From Nautilus pompilius (lineage: Eukaryota > Mollusca > Cephalopoda > Nautilida > Nautilidae): 64,000 nucleotides of DNA. A program made the translations under genes and the position numbers. The DNA is taken from positions 620,001 through 684,000 of the forward strand of contig JACATO010000308.1 of NCBI GenBank assembly GCA_018389105.1. The letters run 5' to 3'. Shown here piece by piece: positions 51,927-62,037 of the stretch (the first letter of the stretch is position 1; every line of letters begins with the position of its first letter). The notes beneath the pieces were generated by a model. That model saw only the letters and a program-made list of their open reading frames with translations. It did not search any database and had not been told where the DNA came from.

Positions 51927-53184
51927 TTAGGTTTTTATAAAAGTTTTGTTGGTTTTTTTACTGCAACAATGAGACTTCATGTCATTGTTGAATATGAAGT
52001 TTATTAATCAAACTAAGTTCTATTACAATCAATACACTTCTGCCCATGAGTTACAAATGCATTTATACCATTTTGAAAATAATCTGAATTTCTGGAGTTT
52101 TCTAAACTGTTGGAAGGCAGTAGTTCCAGTTGCTGTTTGGGTGGAGAAGGATTTCATATGGAGGAAGCTGTCAAGATGTTTGAAAAGGTGGTGGTCTGTG
52201 GGAGAAAGGTCTGGTGAATAGGCTGGGTGAAGAACTTCATACCCCAATGTGTTCAGTTTCTGAAGAGTCACTTTTGCAACATAAGGACGAGCATTGTCGT
52301 AGAGCAGGATTGGGCCTCATCGATTCACCAATGCCAGCTTTCATTGGGAAAGTTTGTGATGACGTTTAATTCACGACAGTACCTTTCAGCTGTGATGGTT
52401 TTGCCAATTTGCAAGAAGTTATAGTGGATGACACCAGTTGCAGTCCGCCAGACAGTGACCATGACCTCCTTTGGGTGGAGGCTTGGTTTTAGAACATGGT
52501 TAGGTGCCTTGTCTCCATCAAGCCACTGTACTCATCATTTGCGATTGTTGTGAAGGATCTATTTTCATCACATAATGATTTAGTCAAGAAATGGGTCGTT
52601 TTTGTTTCTCATGACAAGTGAAGAGCAGATCTACAATCAACGATTTTGTTGTTGTTCATTCAATTTGTGAGGCACCTACTGGTCAAGCCTTTTCACCTTG
52701 CCAGGAAACAGTTGTTGTGCTTACGTCAAGCTCTCCAGCAATTTATCACTGTTTTTCTTGGGTCAGTTTCACCTGGGACTTGCAGACAATCGCCATCACA
52801 GCTGGACGGACGTCTGCTACATTCTTTATCTTCAAGGTTCACATCTGATCGAAACTTTGCAAATCATCATTGTACTGTGCACTCATTGTCTGTGTTCTTG
52901 CCCCATGCTTGCTTAATTTTATGAGTTGCCTCGCTTGCTTTATGTCCTAGTTTTAACTTGAAGCAAAATGGCATGAAAAACTTTTCTATCCATGCTTCAC
53001 TCAGAACCATAAAACAAATGTCCATTTTATGATTTTTAAAAAAGATTTTGCATAATGTATGCCAAAGCACACGCTACAAAACGATATATAACTTACCTAC
53101 ACACACCTTCACAAGCCTGCAAAAAATGAACCCCAAATTAACAAACATAATATAAAAACTGACAAAACTCTTGTAACGACCTTA
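51927..53184 (-). mobile_element. Hsmar1-like mariner inserted into a pogo-like element
   Basis: The termini TTAGGTTTTTATAAAAG (left) and TAAGGTCGTTACAAGAG (right, minus strand) match each other and the general Hsmar1-type terminus. They are flanked by TA at 51925-51926 and 53185-53186. Length is 1258 bp. Removing it restores the 3' end of the surrounding pogo-like element. Confidence 0.9.
52029..53040 (-). pseudogene. Hsmar1/SETMAR-type mariner transposase pseudogene
   Basis: On the minus strand the N-terminal FKLKLGHKASEATHKIKQAWG region is at about 52870-52980. Next come a broken CDEN (first catalytic Asp, near 52570) and a VMVTVW segment. The end reads YDNARPYVA, TLQKLNTLGYEVL and YSPDLSPTDHHLFKHLD (second and third Asp, 52160-52310). 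This is the order of SETMAR-type mariner transposases. Several stops and frameshifts separate these pieces, so the copy is inactive. Confidence 0.85.
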
Positions 53185-53795
53185 TATAACCTGAAAAATG
53201 CAGTATTTATTTTAATTGCCAGACATTATTGTTTCTTTAATTTTTTTAATCTATCTCATTTAATGAACAAATCAATACAAGAGTACAAAATAATGGCCTA
53301 ATTTTTGAAACTATAGTATAAGCACATATTTTCATGGAGTGGTAAAGCACCATTCTTTTATATGTCCCCTTTCTTTTAGATTTTTCTGTTGTTAGAATCT
53401 AGTTGTAATGTTAACTATTTAGTAATTAATGGCTTTATTATTATTAAATATATTTTTGTAAATTCAGTGTGATGTAATTTATACACATTTAAACAGAGTA
53501 AAATGCAGTCATTAATGTTAGGTTTGCTTAATAGCAGGATCTAGGAACTGTTATATTGATTATGTACAGTGCTGCAAAGCAATTTTCTAAAAAAATTTAG
53601 TTTTATTATTTTCTCAAAAGAACTGGGCATTTATAGATGAAGATCTTTTAAGGTGAAAGTGGTTTACTAAAGAGTACATATGTGAATTTTTTTTAAAATA
53701 CTATATCTACATAAATGAAAGCCAAAGACAAAAAATTCTTAAAATTTGAGAAATGAATAAAGCTAATTATTTTATTGATGGAAGTATGACAGTTT

Positions 53796-53823
53796 ATTTA
53801 TATATATATACACACACACACAC
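53796..53823. repeat. (TA)n(CA)n compound microsatellite
   Basis: tatatatatata followed by cacacacacaca, at the tail side of a minus-strand SINE. Confidence 0.9.
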
Positions 53824-53828
53824 CTGAG

Positions 53829-54131
53829 AATGCTTGATTAAGACCTTGTGTGTGCCCTAGCCTGACAGGAAAGTGCATGACACTGGAAACCATGGTCAGC
53901 AGGAAAGGGCTCGGTATACTCTAACTTTAGCTAACCTAAAAAAAGTCCATACTAGATCTCTATATTTTTATATTTGGGAAGAAATCCACGCATCCAAGTG
54001 GTGAAGAAGAGCAAGAAAAACTGCCAGGGAGCCAGGGAGGCACACAGATCAACCTGGTCTCAATCTGGATTTGAACTCTAGCCTTCAGCTTTAGCAGTCC
54101 AGTAGTCTACTACTGGACCAATGCATTGCCC
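53829..54131 (-). repeat. tRNA-derived SINE in the TPST intron
   Basis: On the minus strand: TTGGTCCAGTAGTAG head, B-box GAGTTCAAATCC, tttttcttgctcttcttcac, tttcttcccaaatataaaaa. It lies between the two inverted pogo derivatives, with a TA/CA microsatellite next to its tail end. Confidence 0.78.
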
Positions 54132-54463
54132 AAAACATATTCAAACATACTGATTATATTGAAATAGATAACTCAGCCAAAATAGTTCTATACATATACT
54201 ACTAATTTACTCTTCTATTAGCAGTGTACTGCCATCTAGTATATTATGCATTTATTCTGATAAATAATTAGAGAGCCAAAAAACTCTCATTTATTTAAAT
54301 CACCTTATTCCTTCCTTTCACTCTTTTTTTTTCTTTAAAGTTAATTATTTATAAGTTGTTTTTAAAAAAGGCTTCAGTAAAGTTTAAGTAAATGAGAGCA
54401 GTATATTTGTCATTAAGAATTGATTCATTCAGAAATTCAGGAAGCCATTTTTATTTCCAACTA

Positions 54464-55135
54464 CTGTATTTTTCAGGTTGTAAGTCAATCTGGAGTATAA
54501 GTTGAATAGGACAATTTTCCAGTTTTCCAAGCCTTCATTCATATATAAGTCGATAGTACAATCATACTTTTGTACAGTAATAACAGTATAAAATTTCTGT
54601 CAGGGTTATAAAACAGCAGTGGTGGATAACATCAAAGCTAGAGATTTGAGGAAGGAAAGAGTTTTAGGCGAAAGAAAGAGAATGAAGCACATTGCGTCAA
54701 AACAAAGTCTTCAAGTTGATCTTTGACACTGGTCCATCTAGCTTTGCAACCACGGTTTGGTTTTTTGCATTTTTCAGTCTGTCGTAATGAATCCTTCACT
54801 TTTCGCCAATTGTGAACACATTTCCTGCTAATACCATACTGCTGTTCTACTGCCATATTTCAAGTAAGGGTTGATTATTTTTTTCAACTTTGGCGAATTG
54901 AAACTCTCCCAACACAATGATATCTGTACCCCCCTTAGCACTAAATAAAAGGGAGGTAACTGAATCTGAGTCAGCATGCACCCACATGCACAATCATACA
55001 TAAATTTTGCCATGGTACTTAAGGTCCTGTGTTCTCAGTATCATGATTTCATCCATATATAAGTCAGAGTGGAGTATAATTTGATGGTAAGACCCCTGCA
55101 GAAAAAAGTATTGACTTATGTGCCAAAAAATATGG
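54464..55135 (-). mobile_element. pogo/Tigger-like internally deleted element, copy 2 (inverted)
   Basis: Read on the minus strand it begins ccatattttttggcacataa and ends cttacaacctgaaaaatacag before TA. It is closely similar to copy 1 along its length, including a stretch of roughly 130 nt without a mismatch by eye (54567-54704 against 51717-51850). The 72-codon open frame at 54638-54856 encodes the same truncated DNA-binding domain, with a better preserved KCVHNWRKVKDSLRQTEK linker. The TA beside the 55135 end has become TT. Confidence 0.87.
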
Positions 55136-55650
55136 AAACAAACGTTGTATGTAATCATAAAGCACATCAATATATTTATAACAATTCTAAATATACTGGT
55201 AGTAGATTTAAATGCATACAAACTACTTCATAGGTAGAGTGTGTAGTTAACATGGTTTCACTAGGAGAGATAAGTTTGTTAACTGTACTAGACAATGTGT
55301 AATACAACTGGAATGAAGGACAATTATATTAGATCAACATGGCTGCCAACACGAACAGTCTAACTATACACACTGATGTTCACTTGCAATTTATATAAAA
55401 TTTGTAGCAGCAATATGCATGGGGAAAAATAAGAGTTTTACATACAGACTTTAAAATCTTTAGGTATGAAAATCAGTACGTAAATATATTTAACAATCAA
55501 TATTAATCATAAAGTTTGCAAGTTTATACTAGAGACTCTTTGGTAACTTTAAAAACTAATTGTTTAGAGCAAGTATCCCATAAGTTACTATATGTGCTAA
55601 AAGATCTATGCGCCAAAACATTACCACTATATATTTTGATAATTCACTCT

Positions 55651-55790
55651 CAAATCCTCTGGTTTAGGAAGATAAATAGGTGCTATAGAGTTGATATCTC
55701 AAATCTTCTGGTTTCAGGGAAAAAATGTGTACAATTTATCTTTAAAATCCTTGGGTTTTGGAGAAATGAGGTAAGTGCATACTTAATCTC
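55651..55790. repeat. Short degenerate tandem repeat, period about 49 bp
   Basis: The phrase caaatc(c/t)tctggttt occurs at 55651 and 55700, and a weaker aaatccttgggttt at 55745. The open frame at 55516-55818 covering it has no recognisable protein similarity. Confidence 0.4.
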
Positions 55791-56299
55791 TTTAAAGAAA
55801 AGGGTGCATAGAATCTGAATGAATGGCTGGCACAAAAGTGCCAATAAGCATATCCTTTGTGAAAAAAATGCTAGAATTTTTCATATTAAGACAAGAAAAT
55901 CAGAAAGAAAAACAAATTAAATAAATAAATAAATACTAGCTAGATACCAAATAAAGCCATGCAGGACTAAATCACAGCTGCCACCAATACTAGTGAACAT
56001 ACCACATACTTTGCTAACCCATCACTGTAGTTATTTCCAAAATTTATGTTACTTCTAAAATAGAAATATGGTAGTGAGTTTTGTACATATGAATAAATAC
56101 ATAAAATAATAATACTGTAATTTTTTTTTTTAAAAAGGGTAGAGGAAATAAGATTCATCCAGCATGAAAATATCATTTCACTAGACTGAGTGGCCATGTC
56201 CACGTAGAATCTAAGGAGAGGCAATATGTGCACTAAATGTGTGCAATCCATATAAGTTCAAAAGAGTTGGGAAAGAAGCTAAATTAAAATTAGAATGTA

Positions 56300-57611
56300 T
56301 GAGGTGTAGTCAAAAAGTATCCGACCTTGAATTTGTTTGAACAAAATAATAATGCGTGAGCAAAATCCGCATGGGTATTAGGTGGCCCCGTCCTTCCTGA
56401 GCATGCACAAAAATTTTCGTGTCTGTAGGTTGCACCAGTCGCCCGCAGTGACATGTTGAGTACAGACGTGAAGAGTGTGCTGTGCGATTTTTCTTTTTGA
56501 GTCAAGATGACTGAGCGCATTGAGCAAAGATAATGTATCAAATTCTGCCAAAAACTTGGTGATACACAAGTCCAGACTATCCAGAAGATTCAGAAGGCCT
56601 TTGGAGATGATGCTATGGGAAAAACACAAATAAAGGAGTGGTACAACCGGTTCAAAGATGGCCGCACGTCAGTGGACAGTGAGTCACGTTGTGGAAGACC
56701 ATCGACTAGCAGAAACGACGAAATGATTGCAAAGGTTCAAGGAATAGTCTATGAAGACCGTCATGTGACTATTGAGGAAATTGTTGCCGAAGTTGGAATC
56801 AGCCATGGGTCAGTTCAGTCAATTATAATTGAAGATTTGTGCATGAGGAGGGTGTCAGCCAAATTTGTACCAAAGTTGCTGTCTGACCAGCAGAAAGGAA
56901 ATCTCCCAGGACATGCTGGAGTGTGCTAGCCAAGATCAAAACTTCATGAACACTATCATCACTGGCGATGAGACATGGGTGTATGGCTATGACCCTGAAA
57001 CAAAATTGCAATCATCCCAATGGAAGCATCCATCCTCACCAAGACCAAAGAAAGCAAGGCAGGTGCACAGCAATGTTAAACTGATCATGACCTGTTTTTT
57101 TGATTACAGAGGTATTGTGCACCATGAATATGCACCACAAAGTCAGACAATTAACAAAGAATACTACCTGGGGGTTCTTCGTTGCCTTCGTGAAGCTGTG
57201 CGGCAAAAATGACCCAACTTGTGGGCAGCAAAGAACTGATAACTCCACCATGACAACGCAACCACTCATTCTGCCCACGTCGTCCAAGCATTCCTTGCCA
57301 AGCATAACACACTACTTGTTCGTCAGGCTTCCTACTCCCCAGACTTGGCTCCGTGTGACTTTTGGCTATTCCCAAAGCTCAAAAAACACTCAATGGGAGA
57401 AGATTTGAGTCAACAGAGGACATTAAGCAAAATTCAACAGCACAGCTCTACAGCATCCCAAAAAGTGATTTCCAGAAATGTTTCCAGCAGTGGCAGAAGT
57501 GTGTAGACTCCCAAGGTGAATACTTTGAAGGACACTAAATCAAAATGGTGAGTTTTTTTAATATTACTTGTTTTTTTGGCCAAAGGTTGGATACCTTTTG
57601 ACTACACCTTG
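56300..57611 (+). mobile_element. mariner element with TA duplication and terminal inverted repeats
   Basis: The left terminus, tgaggtgtagtcaaaaagta, and the reverse complement of the right terminus, caaggtgtagtcaaaaggta, match closely over about 29 bp. Both ends abut TA (56298-56299 and 57612-57613). The 1312 bp length is typical for mariner. It lies in the TPST intron on the strand opposite to the gene. Confidence 0.92.
56507..57538 (+). pseudogene. mariner transposase pseudogene (D,D34D)
   Basis: Translation starts MTERIEQR and shows a helix-turn-helix N-terminus (GKTQIKEWYNRFKDGR, CGRPSTSRND). All three catalytic Asp codons survive: ITGDETW at 56967, HDN at 57252, and CDFW at 57357. The last two are 34 residues apart, which is the mariner signature. 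The gene is dead. A TAA lies 8 codons in. A deletion with frameshift near 56897-56930 removes several residues before EISQDML. In-frame TGA, TGA and TAA stand at about 57210-57236. A late frameshift precedes the true C-terminus, which ends in GEYFEGH and TAA at 57536-57538. The family resembles the copies often annotated as GVQW3-like in invertebrates. Confidence 0.9.
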
Positions 57612-58959
57612 TATTACCAAGATAGAGGAAAAGATTATTTTCTTTAATGTTCATGCACATATATTGATTTATGATTTTTTGTTATTTTTTTAGAAAAGTC
57701 ATCAGTGCAATTCTGAATTTATATGGTATACTTAAATTAGATTTAAAAGCAACATTTGTAACTGAAAAATAAGCAACATAAAGAGGTCTGCTGATACTCT
57801 TCTAATTTTTGCATAGAATAGATATTGGATCAAGGAAAGAAGCTACTGTAATAAATTATTATTAGAAAAGCTAAAAAAATTTTTGTTTTTAAATCATTCC
57901 AAATGTTTCTAAAATACATCAATAAAAGTTTAACCCTCTTTCTGCCATGTGAACACTTTTGCCTTACTTATACCATCTTCCAGTCTAGTAGCACTAGTAT
58001 TTGTGTTGAACTGGTTGTACTTTTATTCAATGAACTGGTAATCATCATACAAAGTATATGGAATCAGAGTCATTACAAAAAGTTATATTAATAAGGAAAG
58101 TACTATGTATCACAGTGCCACCTATGGCTCAACTAGTGCTGAGTAATATAAATGTGAAAAGTAGTGGAGGTACAAAGTGCTTCAGGTGGTATAAAGAGGG
58201 TTAATGGGGATTTTTTGCTTTATATTTTCATGTTTGGTTAGAAGATGACAACAATGTTAAATGCTCATCAGCATCACTGATTTAAAAGCATCTGAAAATT
58301 GTATCATAGTTCTCGTCAAGGAAGTGCCATGGAAAATCACTTAAATGCTTTAATTAGACAATGCTTTTATGCTGATCTAAGTAAATCAGAAAAAGACAAA
58401 TTATAGAAGTAGAGCACATTCATCATAGAGTGACAATGAAGTAGAAAACAGATAGTCTAACTTAGGAATATAGCTGGTTTTGCAACAGGTTTATATGACT
58501 GCGAATCTACTTTTAAATAAGCCACTTTTGGACTCCACTAGTCATGAGCAGGAAAGTTGACAATACTACAGTGAATCAAGAAATATGACTTTAAACTGCT
58601 ATCACATAAACTCAATAATATAAAAGGGTGAGCTTGGCACCTTTTATTATTAACTTATGCATTTTTTTAAAAATTGTAATGCCTCCAGATTTTAAATGAA
58701 GTATGTAATTACAGTGCATCAACTGGTATGAATCTTCTGGTATTCTTATTCAAACCTGAAGTAATGCTGGCAAAATCAAATCTTGTTTTAAAAAAATCAT
58801 TAACTTTGACATTCTTTAAAACTATTACCAAAGAGTTTTATCATCCATATATTCATATCAGATCTTGTTAAAGCAGCTTTCATTTAATGCATATTTTAAA
58901 GTGTTTATGTATTTGTTTGTTACTCTTTCATAGCCAAACCATAGCACCTAATAGAGGCC

Positions 58960-59310
58960 CCAAATTTTGGATGTAGGTACTTCAGAATCTGAGCAAGGTT
59001 TTAAGCTATGCATGTTGGCCTAAAGCCATTTTGAGGCCACCAAAGGCTGCCTTTCAAAAGTCTTATAGATTACACTTAAAGTTCACTGTACTTATTCAAA
59101 ATAGGTGACCTAGCAGCCTCAAGTTATAATGAAGGTACCTCAGAACCAAAGGCAGGATGCAAGGGTACCAGAGTCTGGCCTAAAAAGCCACCTTTCAAGG
59201 TTCATAGTTAATACAGCTCCACAGTAGTCATTCAACTCAGAAGCGATCACAAATTAAAATTTTTCAACAGTTGGCCTTGAAGGCTTTTTGAAAGCCATCA
59301 ACAGCAGATT
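58960..59310. repeat. Degenerate tandem repeat, units of about 150 bp
   Basis: Ordered landmarks recur: aggtac(t/c)tcaga near 58975 and 59134, tggcctaaa(aa)gcca near 59020 and 59179 with a weaker form near 59272, and g/cc(t/a)(g/c)cctttcaa near 59047 and 59191. Units have diverged and the edges are vague. Confidence 0.45.
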
Positions 59311-60345
59311 TTTATATCATACACAGTATAACTTTAAAAACTAAGAATAAAAATTCAATTAGTAGTTTACTACAGGTTTGTCATCATCTTATAAGCTGGC
59401 CCCATATTGATCAGGTACTTTTTCAGATTCCTAAACAAGTCAACTGAAACATAACCATTATGCAATTTTAAAAAGCCCCTTTGAATTCAAGATAACCCAG
59501 TTCCCTATAAAACTCAGCTTTACTATGACCATCAATAAAGCATAGAACCAATCATTGAAAGTTGTTGACCTCAGTTTGAATAGTCCATGCTTTTCCTATA
59601 GACAACTATATGCTGTGTGCTCAAGAGTTGGCCAAAATAAAAAATCTGTTTTGCTTTTCAACCGAAGGAAAAACTAAAAGCACTGCTTATACAGAGGCTC
59701 TTATGGAACAAAGTTAACTTAAGTGTGCAGCTTATAAGATGTTAAGAGATGTATCTTTAGCATCAGTTCGATGTTCATTCAGTGATTGTATGTTTAAACA
59801 AATAAAATTCCTGTTTTTTGAAATTGATATAAAGCCTTTTTTTCAGTGAAGCACTAGGTACACCAGCTAATATTGAATAAATAAATATTTTATAGCACAA
59901 CTCATAGTTACAATAAAGGAGCCGCCTCTAACAATGATCATTCTGTTTAACTCTTCCAAATGACTATCCAAGTGAGCTAGAGCTCATGGAGCTCTACCCT
60001 CACATGGCCTGAAATACCATATCACTAAATTATACTCTAAAAGCTATTTCAGTTATTTTTATAGATTGAAATTAATGAAAGGTTAAACAAATTATCTAAA
60101 AACAAGCATGAAACATAAGTGATGAGCATCCAAGGACAGTATACCACTACCATTTAGCCTTAAAAAAAACTAAATAAATAAAAGGAACTTTTTGTTCCTT
60201 TTGTCATTTAATTCTGATAGAGTTTAGTGTATTGTAACAAGCGTTTCTTCTACCTTTATTGATACACACTCCACACAGCTATATTAACAAATTAGCCTCT
60301 GAAAAGCCAAAGTTTGAAAAGCAAAAAAGGCACTAGTTGGGCGGG

Positions 60346-60383
60346 CGCATGCACACACACACACACACTCTCTCTCTCTCTCT
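60346..60383. repeat. (CA)n(CT)n compound microsatellite
   Basis: About nine CA units followed by about eight CT units. The overlapping 77-codon open frame with an HTHTHT/LSLSLS run is produced by this repeat. Confidence 0.9.
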
Positions 60384-61018
60384 ATGCCAGTGGCTTATAT
60401 TGTATTTTCCTATATTGTTACTCTCTTCCCAGCCTTTGACTTTTGGCCTTTGGCTGGGTGTGATCAGATTTCTTGCTTGCTTGATTCACTATGCACCAGT
60501 GAGCTTGGTGAAAATGGCTAAAAATAATGCCATCATTACACTAATACTATTAACTTGCAGATGCCCATGATGAGGTGGAAACATGAACACACCTTAAATA
60601 AATGTGAAATTTTTATTTCTTGAATGTCTTTTTTTAAAGTTTCAGATTTATTTAAGTTATGTTTTTGTTTACAGCAATGTTATTTTATTTCTTGTGTGTG
60701 TATAAGTTTAAATTTCATCTTCCAAAATCTAATGCTGTTATTTTACACTTGCAGTCTGGCAAATAAAATTTCATATTTATTCAAGATGTGTTTTTATTTA
60801 CTGTTCATTAGTATCCCCCCTTTTTTGTGTAAATTTACCATTGTTTACTAAATATTGTAAATATACCAAAAGTAATAAGTGCTTAATAAAATTTGTAAAT
60901 ATAAAGTTATAAACTGCCTCCTGAGTTATTAAATATCAGTAACTTAGTCTACATTACAAAATATAAAAATGAATCAACAAATAATTTGCTTTGCATAGCA
61001 ACCAAAATTAATACTTAC

Positions 61019-61881
61019 TTTGAAATTGAAATTCCTCCAGGTTTTCCAATAAAGTCTTCGTGATGAAGGACTTTACTGTCCCACTCAATGTCCAAAAATG
61101 TTAATATTTTTCTCAGCCATGAATCTGGAGATAGCACAAGTTTTTCATAGAAGACAGGCAGGCACTGGTTTTCTCCCACCTGTAAACACTGAGAATACAT
61201 TGCTTCCATGGCAGTGTTCCATTTTTTCAGACACTGTCTGTAGCTAGTCAGGCTAAAACCAGATATTGTTATTTTGCGAGTTATTATTGAATGAACAACA
61301 GCTCGTCCATCGCGAATCATCAATATAAATTTAGCATTAGGAAAAACTTTATTCAAATATACACTGGACTTCAGTGTAAAAGGGTCTTTGTTACACAGGT
61401 GGGGAGCAGCTTCACCATGTTTGGCAATGACTTCAAGGATAAATGCTGCAATGGCTGAATCAATAACATCAGATCCCAAACCTGCTTCAATTAGTCTCTT
61501 TGATTCAATGCTGGACTTTTGCCACATGGATTTCATAGCAAGTATGCGAGGAATAACACGTGTTTCCTCTCCACAACGAACCAATGGATGTGCATCCAGC
61601 ATGGCACGCATTAAAGTTGTGCCACTTCTAGGCACCCCCCCAATAAATATCAATGGCATATCTCTGTCATATGGGATGGCATGTTTCTTGGCATCATAAA
61701 TGTACTGAACAGAGTTTCGTGGAACCATGTAAGCCTTGGGTGTTCCTCCACAGAATAAAGTGTGATATGAGAAATAAATGCCTGCAATTACCAACACAAC
61801 CACCAAGCAGATCCGTTTTCGGCTGCCAGCTTTACGCCCATGAATGTTCATGCTCGTACTTATGTACAATCGTTTTAGCAT
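61019..61881 (-). CDS. TPST: Tyrosylprotein sulfotransferase, first coding exon (residues 1-288)
   Basis: TPST transfers sulfate from PAPS to tyrosines of secreted and membrane proteins in the trans-Golgi. The exon encodes a type II membrane protein: a basic stretch at residues 15-23, a hydrophobic anchor at about 24-43, then the lumenal sulfotransferase domain. The 5'-phosphosulfate-binding loop PRSGTTL is at 84-90, followed by MRAMLDAHP and the [12 protein letters not shown] segment that carries the catalytic Glu in this family. The 3'-phosphate-binding segment RDGRAVVHS is at 190-198. The exon ends in a good donor (AA|GTAAGTAT read on the minus strand) and splits a Lys codon in phase 2. 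A second ATG at residue 11 has A at -3, while the first has T at -3, so translation may begin at Met11; both keep the anchor. TPST1 and TPST2 cannot be told apart here. Joined to the exon at 45549-45861 it gives 391 residues, close to the roughly 370-377 of vertebrate TPSTs. Confidence 0.95.
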
Positions 61882-62037
61882 TCAGAAAAGGAGCCACACA
61901 ATCAAATGATAAAATTACTCAAGATCAATCCAGTCTCTTTATGGCTTTATGGTTTGAAATTCATAACTCAAAATTGTTGATACAAAATGTATTTATGAGC
62001 TTCTTAGAACAGTTTTTCCTTCCTTTTTTTAACCAAT
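61882..62037 (-). other. TPST: Probable TPST 5' UTR part of the first coding exon
   Basis: Read on the minus strand, a long T-rich tract ends in CCAG at 62038-62041, a good 3' splice site 156 nt upstream of the first ATG. This suggests the coding exon starts at 62037 and that an upstream non-coding exon and promoter lie beyond it, perhaps past the window end. The acceptor is inferred from consensus only. Confidence 0.5.

Larger units (their letters stand above)
51215..53203 (+). mobile_element. pogo/Tigger-like internally deleted element, copy 1 (split by a mariner)
   Basis: It starts after TA at 51213-51214 with ccatatattttggcatataa and ends with cctgaaaaatgcag before TA at 53204-53205. The two ends form related terminal inverted repeats containing aagtc(a/g)a. 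The mariner at 51927-53184 interrupts it close to its right end. Internally it keeps only the N-terminal DNA-binding part of a pogo transposase (see 51422-51772). Confidence 0.85.
45862..61018 (-). other. TPST: TPST intron, 15,157 bp, phase 2
   Basis: The intron is bounded by the GT donor at 61017-61018 and the AG acceptor at 45862-45863, read on the minus strand. It is loaded with transposon relics annotated separately: Tc1, two inverted pogo derivatives, an Hsmar1-like mariner nested in one of them, a SINE and a second mariner. I saw no additional TPST-like coding segment inside it. Confidence 0.88.
57612..61018. other. TPST intron near the donor, mostly unassigned
   Basis: Holds the degenerate repeat at 58960 and the microsatellite at 60346. 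No extra exon recognised. Confidence 0.55.

Noticed and set aside
17545-54131. Functional tRNA genes at the SINE heads
   Set aside because: A and B boxes are recognisable but cloverleaf stems are degraded and the sequences continue into SINE bodies.
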